From: Clostridia bacterium
GTDB taxonomy: Bacteria > Bacillota_A > Clostridia > Oscillospirales > CAG-272
Direction: 5' to 3'
Assembly: GCA_017452945.1 (NCBI GenBank)
Contig: JAFTLD010000103.1
Span: 1-8,455 of the forward strand
Length of the DNA: 8,455 bases
The translations under genes and the position numbers were made by a program. The notes under the pieces are model-generated. The model was not told the DNA's origin, did no database searches, and was given only the letters and a program-made list of their open reading frames with translations. Within the stretch, counting starts at the first letter, position 1. Each line of letters starts with the position of its first letter. Shown here piece after piece: positions 5,891 to 8,455 of this stretch.

Positions 5891-6463
5891 TCATTTGCCA
5901 AGAAATACGGTGTTCCAGATTTCCGAAAAATCAGGCAGTTCGGAGGCGGGAGAAGCAGTCGTTGTTGTCGCCATGACAAAATCCAAAAACTGCTGGCGCA
6001 CGGAAGGATCGACCTCCACATTTGCCTTTTCCTTTTTCAAATCCTCATACATGTTTTGATAAAATGCAATCAACTGCTGATTGGTGGTTTCGCGGCATCT
6101 GACCACATCCGCAATTCCTTGCGCAATTCCCTGTGCGCCCAGATCTCCGGGGCCTTTGGATTGCACGTCTCTGAGTGCGTACAACGCCTCATAAATGTGC
6201 TGCGTGTCAGCAAGAATCTTTTCGATCTGCGCGAGTGCATACTCTGCGGTGATTTCGGTATTCTTGATTTCTGCGGTTGCTTCTGCTGCTATATTGCTAT
6301 TGTTCTCTGACATGATATTATCCTCCAAATTTTGATTTGGCGGACACGCAAGGCATATTTTATTTTCTGCTACGAAGCGTGCCCTGCCACTTTTTACAAG
6401 ACCCTTTGCCCTTTTAGGGTAGGTCGCTTCATATTCATTACCCTGCTCATCAACTACAATCAC
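5891..6463 (-). CDS. Unknown protein with basic PLMP/RRXRR-like N-terminal module and internal start
   Basis: The frame from GTG 6463 gives 190 residues; I do not recognise the whole protein. Residues 1-45 form a compact basic module, IVVDEQGNEYEATYPKRAKG followed by LVKSGRARFV and KICLACPPN. Its spacing (VVD-x-x-G, then P-x-RA, then LxxxGxAxxV) resembles the N-terminal PLMP/RRXRR domain of IscB-type proteins. From M51 (ATG 6313-6311) the rest is different: acidic, rich in helix formers (about 70-100 likely coiled coil or helical hairpin), then a Ser/Thr/Ala-rich stretch and FSEIWNTVFLGK. ATG 6313 has a strong GGAGG 8 nt upstream and is probably the start of a 140-residue main product. The GTG has no well-placed Shine-Dalgarno, yet the frame stays open upstream to 6550. 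It has its own promoter (6559-6587) and terminator (5834-5861), so it is a single-gene unit. Confidence 0.65.
   Translation of the reverse strand: MIVVDEQGNEYEATYPKRAKGLVKSGRARFVAENKICLACPPNQNLEDNIMSENNSNIAAEATAEIKNTEITAEYALAQIEKILADTQHIYEALYALRDVQSKGPGDLGAQGIAQGIADVVRCRETTNQQLIAFYQNMYEDLKKEKANVEVDPSVRQQFLDFVMATTTTASPASELPDFSEIWNTVFLGK
6313..6344 (-). promoter_or_regulatory. Hairpin burying the ribosome binding site of the internal ATG
   Basis: In the minus-strand RNA, UCCGCCAAAU (6344-6335), loop CAAA (6334-6331) and AUUUGGAGGA (6330-6321) form a 10-bp stem with one G-A mismatch. The 3' arm contains the whole Shine-Dalgarno GGAGGA of ATG 6313-6311. Ribosomes translating the upstream in-frame leader would melt it, so initiation at 6313 may depend on leader translation. 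An upstream segment, GGGCACGC (6384-6377), can pair with GCGUGUCC (6349-6342) and touches the first three bases of the stem, giving a possible competing fold. Confidence 0.6.
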
Positions 6464-6545
6464 GTTTTTTTCGATGGGTGTCGCCCCCTTTGTATTTGAA
6501 TTTGCATATATTGTGACTCCGTTTTTTGTTATGGGTGCCGTCCCC
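6463..6545 (-). repeat. 26-nt repeat in tandem within the leader, 57 nt apart
   Basis: Minus-strand copy 1 (6545-6520) and copy 2 (6488-6463) agree at 21 of 26 positions, sharing GGGG, CACCCAT and AAAAAACG. The 57-nt offset keeps them in the same reading frame as the downstream gene. That frame reads GTAPITKNGVTIY for copy 1 and GATPIEKNVIVVD for copy 2, so similarity is also visible in protein. In each copy a G-run lies 8 nt before an AUA or AUC codon. There is no ATG, GTG or TTG between the TGA at 6550-6548 and the GTG at 6463. Confidence 0.75.
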
Positions 6546-6558
6546 GCTCACATTTTTT

Positions 6559-6587
6559 ATTGTAGCATATATAGGTGGATTTGTCAA
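6559..6587 (-). promoter_or_regulatory. Strong promoter of the leader-controlled gene
   Basis: Minus-strand -35 TTGACA (6587-6582), a 17-bp spacer and -10 TACAAT (6564-6559). Transcription should start around 6551-6553, where the bases ATGTGA occur, and gives a leader of about 90 nt to GTG 6463 and about 240 nt to ATG 6313. Confidence 0.8.
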
Positions 6588-6606
6588 GAATATTATTCCA
6601 CGATAT

Positions 6607-6685
6607 GACAATTTGGGGAGGGGGCTCCCCTCCCGCCGTTTCACATCATGAATTTCGCGGGAGGGGAGACCCCTACGGACAATTT
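6607..6685. mobile_element. Palindromic REP/MITE-like element with 8-bp flanking direct repeats
   Basis: A GC-rich palindrome occupies the space after queA. Arms 6619-6636 and 6657-6674 pair over 18 positions with one mismatch (G6624/A6669), around a 20-nt loop. The left arm can also fold alone: GGGAGGGG (6616-6623) with CCCCTCCC (6627-6634). The perfect repeat GACAATTT stands on both sides (6607-6614 and 6678-6685), just like a target-site duplication of a small non-autonomous element. It codes for nothing and no T-run follows either strand, so a normal terminator is unlikely. Whether other copies exist in the genome cannot be seen here. Confidence 0.6.
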
Positions 6686-6691
6686 ATAAAT

Positions 6692-7768
6692 TCATTCAAT
6701 AAGCATCGCATCGCCAAACGAGAAGAATCGATACTCTTCCTTTACGGCCGTTTCGTACGCCTCCATGACCTTATCCTTGTCGTAGAATGCCGAAACCAGC
6801 ATGATCAGCGTGCTTTCGGGCAGGTGGAAATTGGTGATCAGCGCGTCCATGGCCTTGAATTTATAACCGGGATAGATGAAAATGCCCGTATCTCCCGAAA
6901 TGGCGGGAATGGTGCCATCCTCGTTGGCCACGCTCTCCAAGGTTCTGCAGGAGGTGGTACCCACGCAGATGACTCTGCCGCCCTTGGTGCGACGCTCGTT
7001 GATGATATCCGCGCTTGCCTGCGACACCGAAATAAACTCGGTATGCATAACGTGCTCGTCCAGCCTTTCCGCCTTGACCGGGCGGAAGGTGCCAAGCCCC
7101 ACGTGCAGCATGACGGGCGCGATTGCCACACCCTTATCGCGTATCTTCTGCAAAAGCTCAGGCGTGAAATGCAACCCCGCGGTGGGCGCGGCAGCCGATC
7201 CCTCTTCCCTTGCATACACGGTCTGGTATCTGCTCTGATCCTTGGGCTTTTCGGTAATGTACGGAGGCAGCGGCAAAATACCAACCTTGTGCAGCACGTC
7301 GTAGATATTGGCGTGTGCCTCGCGGTCAAAGTCAAACGCGATCAGCCTGTTGCCTTCCTCGGTAATCTCTGTCACCTTACCCGTCAGCATGCCGTCCCCA
7401 AATACCAGTTCCATGCCAATCTTGGCTCTCTTGCCCGGCTTGACCAGACATTCCCAAGTATCCAGCTCTCGCTGGCGGAGCAAAAGCAGCTCAATGTTCG
7501 CTTCATCCCTGCCCACAACGTGGCCGTAAAGGCGCGCGGGAATAACCTTGGAATCGTTGATAACCAGCACGTCCTCGGGACGCAGATAGTCTATGATATC
7601 GTAAAAATGCTTATGCTCGATCGTACCCTTTTCGCGATTCAACACCATCAATCGTGAGCCGTCGCGCACCTCGGCGGGGTGCTGTGCGATCAGTCGCTCG
7701 GGCAGATCGTAATAAAAATCCGCTGTGCGCAGATCGGTTGGTGCTTTTTTGTTGATAATAACGCTCAT
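6692..7768 (-). CDS. queA: S-adenosylmethionine:tRNA ribosyltransferase-isomerase QueA
   Basis: QueA transfers and isomerises the ribosyl part of AdoMet onto 7-aminomethyl-7-deazaguanine at tRNA position 34, making epoxyqueuosine. The 358-residue protein has the family's usual length and complete motif set: DFYYDLPERLIAQHP (17-31), SRLMVLNR (38-45), VLVINDSKVIPARLYG (67-82), APTAGLHFT (194-202), MLHVGLGTFRPV (220-231), GTTSCRTLES (270-279) and TNFHLPESTLIMLVSAF (312-328). Start ATG 7768 is set by AGGA 8 nt upstream; a 37-codon upstream extension passes through the promoter and is discarded. No tgt, queH or queG gene is adjacent, so it is transcribed alone here, divergent from dapA. It ends at TGA, 7 bp before the flanking repeat of the palindromic element. 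Confidence 0.97.
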   Translation of the reverse strand: MSVIINKKAPTDLRTADFYYDLPERLIAQHPAEVRDGSRLMVLNREKGTIEHKHFYDIIDYLRPEDVLVINDSKVIPARLYGHVVGRDEANIELLLLRQRELDTWECLVKPGKRAKIGMELVFGDGMLTGKVTEITEEGNRLIAFDFDREAHANIYDVLHKVGILPLPPYITEKPKDQSRYQTVYAREEGSAAAPTAGLHFTPELLQKIRDKGVAIAPVMLHVGLGTFRPVKAERLDEHVMHTEFISVSQASADIINERRTKGGRVICVGTTSCRTLESVANEDGTIPAISGDTGIFIYPGYKFKAMDALITNFHLPESTLIMLVSAFYDKDKVMEAYETAVKEEYRFFSFGDAMLIE

Positions 7769-7790
7769 AATATATGTCCTTCCGAAATTT

Positions 7791-7810
7791 CTGTCATATA
7801 CTGTCATATA
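7791..7810. repeat. Perfect tandem 10-bp repeat in the queA leader
   Basis: CTGTCATATA occurs twice head-to-tail (minus strand TATATGACAG twice). It lies between the predicted queA transcription start and its ribosome binding site. The period is close to one helical turn. It may be a regulator site or a replication-slippage product. Confidence 0.6.
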
Positions 7811-7820
7811 ACCACTCACT

Positions 7821-7850
7821 TTGTTATTATAATATAAACTCGTGTATTTT
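7821..7850 (+). promoter_or_regulatory. Possible weak dapA promoter
   Basis: On the plus strand TTGTTA (7821-7826), 18 bp, and TATTTT (7845-7850) form a weak promoter-like pair, with a start near 7857. A plus-strand TATAAT also exists at 7828-7833, overlapping the queA -10, but without a -35 at a suitable distance. Some promoter must lie between 7769 and 7880, so divergent transcription probably shares this AT-rich segment. Confidence 0.35.
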
Positions 7851-7854
7851 TCAA
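7826..7854 (-). promoter_or_regulatory. queA promoter
   Basis: Minus-strand -35 TTGAAA (7854-7849), 17-bp spacer, -10 TATAAT (7831-7826). The start should be near 7819, leaving an untranslated leader of about 50 nt that contains the tandem decamer at 7791-7810. The surrounding stretch is strongly AT-rich. No preQ1 riboswitch-like fold was recognised. Confidence 0.8.
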
Positions 7855-7891
7855 CAGTTTTCAAAAAAATCACACACACGGAGGACTTTTT

Positions 7892-8455
7892 ATGGACAGA
7901 TCTCCAGCTTTGCTCTTTCGCGGCAGCGCCACAGCGTTGATCACCCCGTTCTCGGACGGCAAAATAGACTTTGACAGCTTTGCAAATCTGATTGAAACCA
8001 ACATTCGAGGAGGTGCGGACGCCTTGGTGGTGGCAGGCACAACGGGCGAGGCCTCCACGCTCTCTCCCGAGGAGCAGGCAGCACTGTGCGAATGTGCTGT
8101 ACAGGTGACGGGAGGGCGCGTACCCGTCATTGGCGGCGCGGGCTCAAGCGACACCGTCCACGCCTGCCACTTGGCGCGCCTGATCAGCCGCACCGGCTGT
8201 GACGGTCTTCTTTGCGTCACGCCTTACTATAACAAGGCCACACCGCGCGGCATGGAGCTGCACTTCTCTGCCATTGCGGAAGCCTCGGAAAAGCCGATCA
8301 TTCTATACAACGTGCCAAGCCGCACCGGCTGCAGCCTGCCGCTCGACGTTTGTAAAAGCCTTGCAACGCATCCCAACGTCTGCGGGATCAAGGAGGCTTC
8401 GGGGGACGTGGGCTTTGCTGCGCGCGTAATGGCGGCATGCGGCAACGACCTGCCG
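7892..8455 (+). CDS. dapA: 4-hydroxy-tetrahydrodipicolinate synthase DapA (partial)
   Basis: DapA condenses pyruvate with aspartate semialdehyde, the first committed step towards diaminopimelate and lysine, needed for the peptidoglycan cross-link. From ATG 7892, 188 codons run to the window end; the family is about 290-295 residues, so about a third is missing. Seen: ATALITPF (13-20), the GTTGEAS loop with T50/T51 (49-55), VTPYYNKATPRG with Y113 (109-120), YNVPSRTG with catalytic Y139 and R144, and GIKEASGD with the Schiff-base lysine K167. GGAGG (7880-7884) is 7 nt before the start. A KDG aldolase or N-acetylneuraminate lyase of the same superfamily is less likely given the exact DapA-type GTTGE, YNVPSRTG and KEASGD set. 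It is divergent from queA. Confidence 0.95.
   Translation, partial: MDRSPALLFRGSATALITPFSDGKIDFDSFANLIETNIRGGADALVVAGTTGEASTLSPEEQAALCECAVQVTGGRVPVIGGAGSSDTVHACHLARLISRTGCDGLLCVTPYYNKATPRGMELHFSAIAEASEKPIILYNVPSRTGCSLPLDVCKSLATHPNVCGIKEASGDVGFAARVMAACGNDLP

Noticed and set aside
6463..6545. CRISPR-like repeat pair
   Set aside because: Only two imperfect copies (21 of 26), no further unit, no cas gene, and they lie in frame with a coding sequence.
6450..6644. Minus-strand 64-codon frame through the leader repeat (ends GGDTHRKKRDCS)
   Set aside because: Its start lies upstream of the predicted promoter and it passes through the palindromic element. The frame joined to the downstream gene explains the repeat better.
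6615..6677. Palindrome as the queA terminator
   Set aside because: No T-run follows the stem on the minus strand, the loop is 20 nt, and the flanking direct repeats point to an inserted element instead. Some effect on read-through is not excluded.
6575..7657. Plus-strand 360-codon open frame
   Set aside because: Antisense of queA, which carries all family motifs. The long frame arises from codon bias; it begins inside the palindromic element/promoter region and shows no recognisable protein.
7769..7879. N-terminal extension of queA starting near 7879
   Set aside because: It covers the -10/-35 elements and the tandem decamer, overlaps the dapA ribosome binding region and lacks family similarity; ATG 7768 has its own ribosome site.

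Overview
The window looks like chromosome from a low-to-mid GC Gram-positive bacterium of the class Clostridia, possibly a gut-type lineage near Oscillospirales. This rests on the ylmE-sepF-ylmG-ylmH cell-division cluster with SepF (Firmicutes/Actinobacteria rather than Proteobacteria), strong GGAGG ribosome binding sites, frequent TTG/GTG starts and sigma-A promoters (TTGACA-17-TATAAT type). The base composition is close to half GC in genes, with AT-rich promoter regions. No tRNA, rRNA, CRISPR array, transposase or prophage gene is visible.

Nearly everything lies on the minus strand, so transcription reads from high to low coordinates. From the right edge: dapA (lysine/diaminopimelate synthesis, plus strand, truncated by the window end) is divergent from queA (queuosine tRNA modification). 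Downstream of queA is a 63-bp palindromic element flanked by perfect 8-bp direct repeats. Next comes an independently promoted gene (5891-6463) with an unusual leader: a strong promoter, a 26-nt repeat in tandem, an open frame with no ordinary start codon, a short basic N-terminal module resembling the PLMP/RRXRR domain of IscB-type proteins, and an internal start whose Shine-Dalgarno is buried in a hairpin. It ends at a strong intrinsic terminator.

The next transcription unit starts at a near-consensus promoter overlapped by three ATGCGCA boxes spaced 21-22 bp apart. It runs: RelB/DinJ-like antitoxin without a visible toxin, stand-alone metallo-beta-lactamase-fold protein of the ComEC type, and miaA (tRNA A37 prenylation), the last two overlapping by 4 bp. 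An extended -10 promoter sits on the miaA stop codon. It probably gives extra transcription of the last unit: a membrane-anchored HlyD-like adaptor, yggS (PLP-binding protein), sepF (Z-ring membrane anchor), yggT (small membrane protein) and ylmH (S4 RNA-binding protein, cut by the left edge). The first two and last two of these overlap and are probably translationally coupled.

Most of the window is core housekeeping. The parts that deserve attention are the leader-controlled gene at 5891-6553, the orphan antitoxin with its operator array, the palindromic element beside queA, and the HlyD-like gene in the division operon. All functional calls are from reading the sequence; no database search was run.
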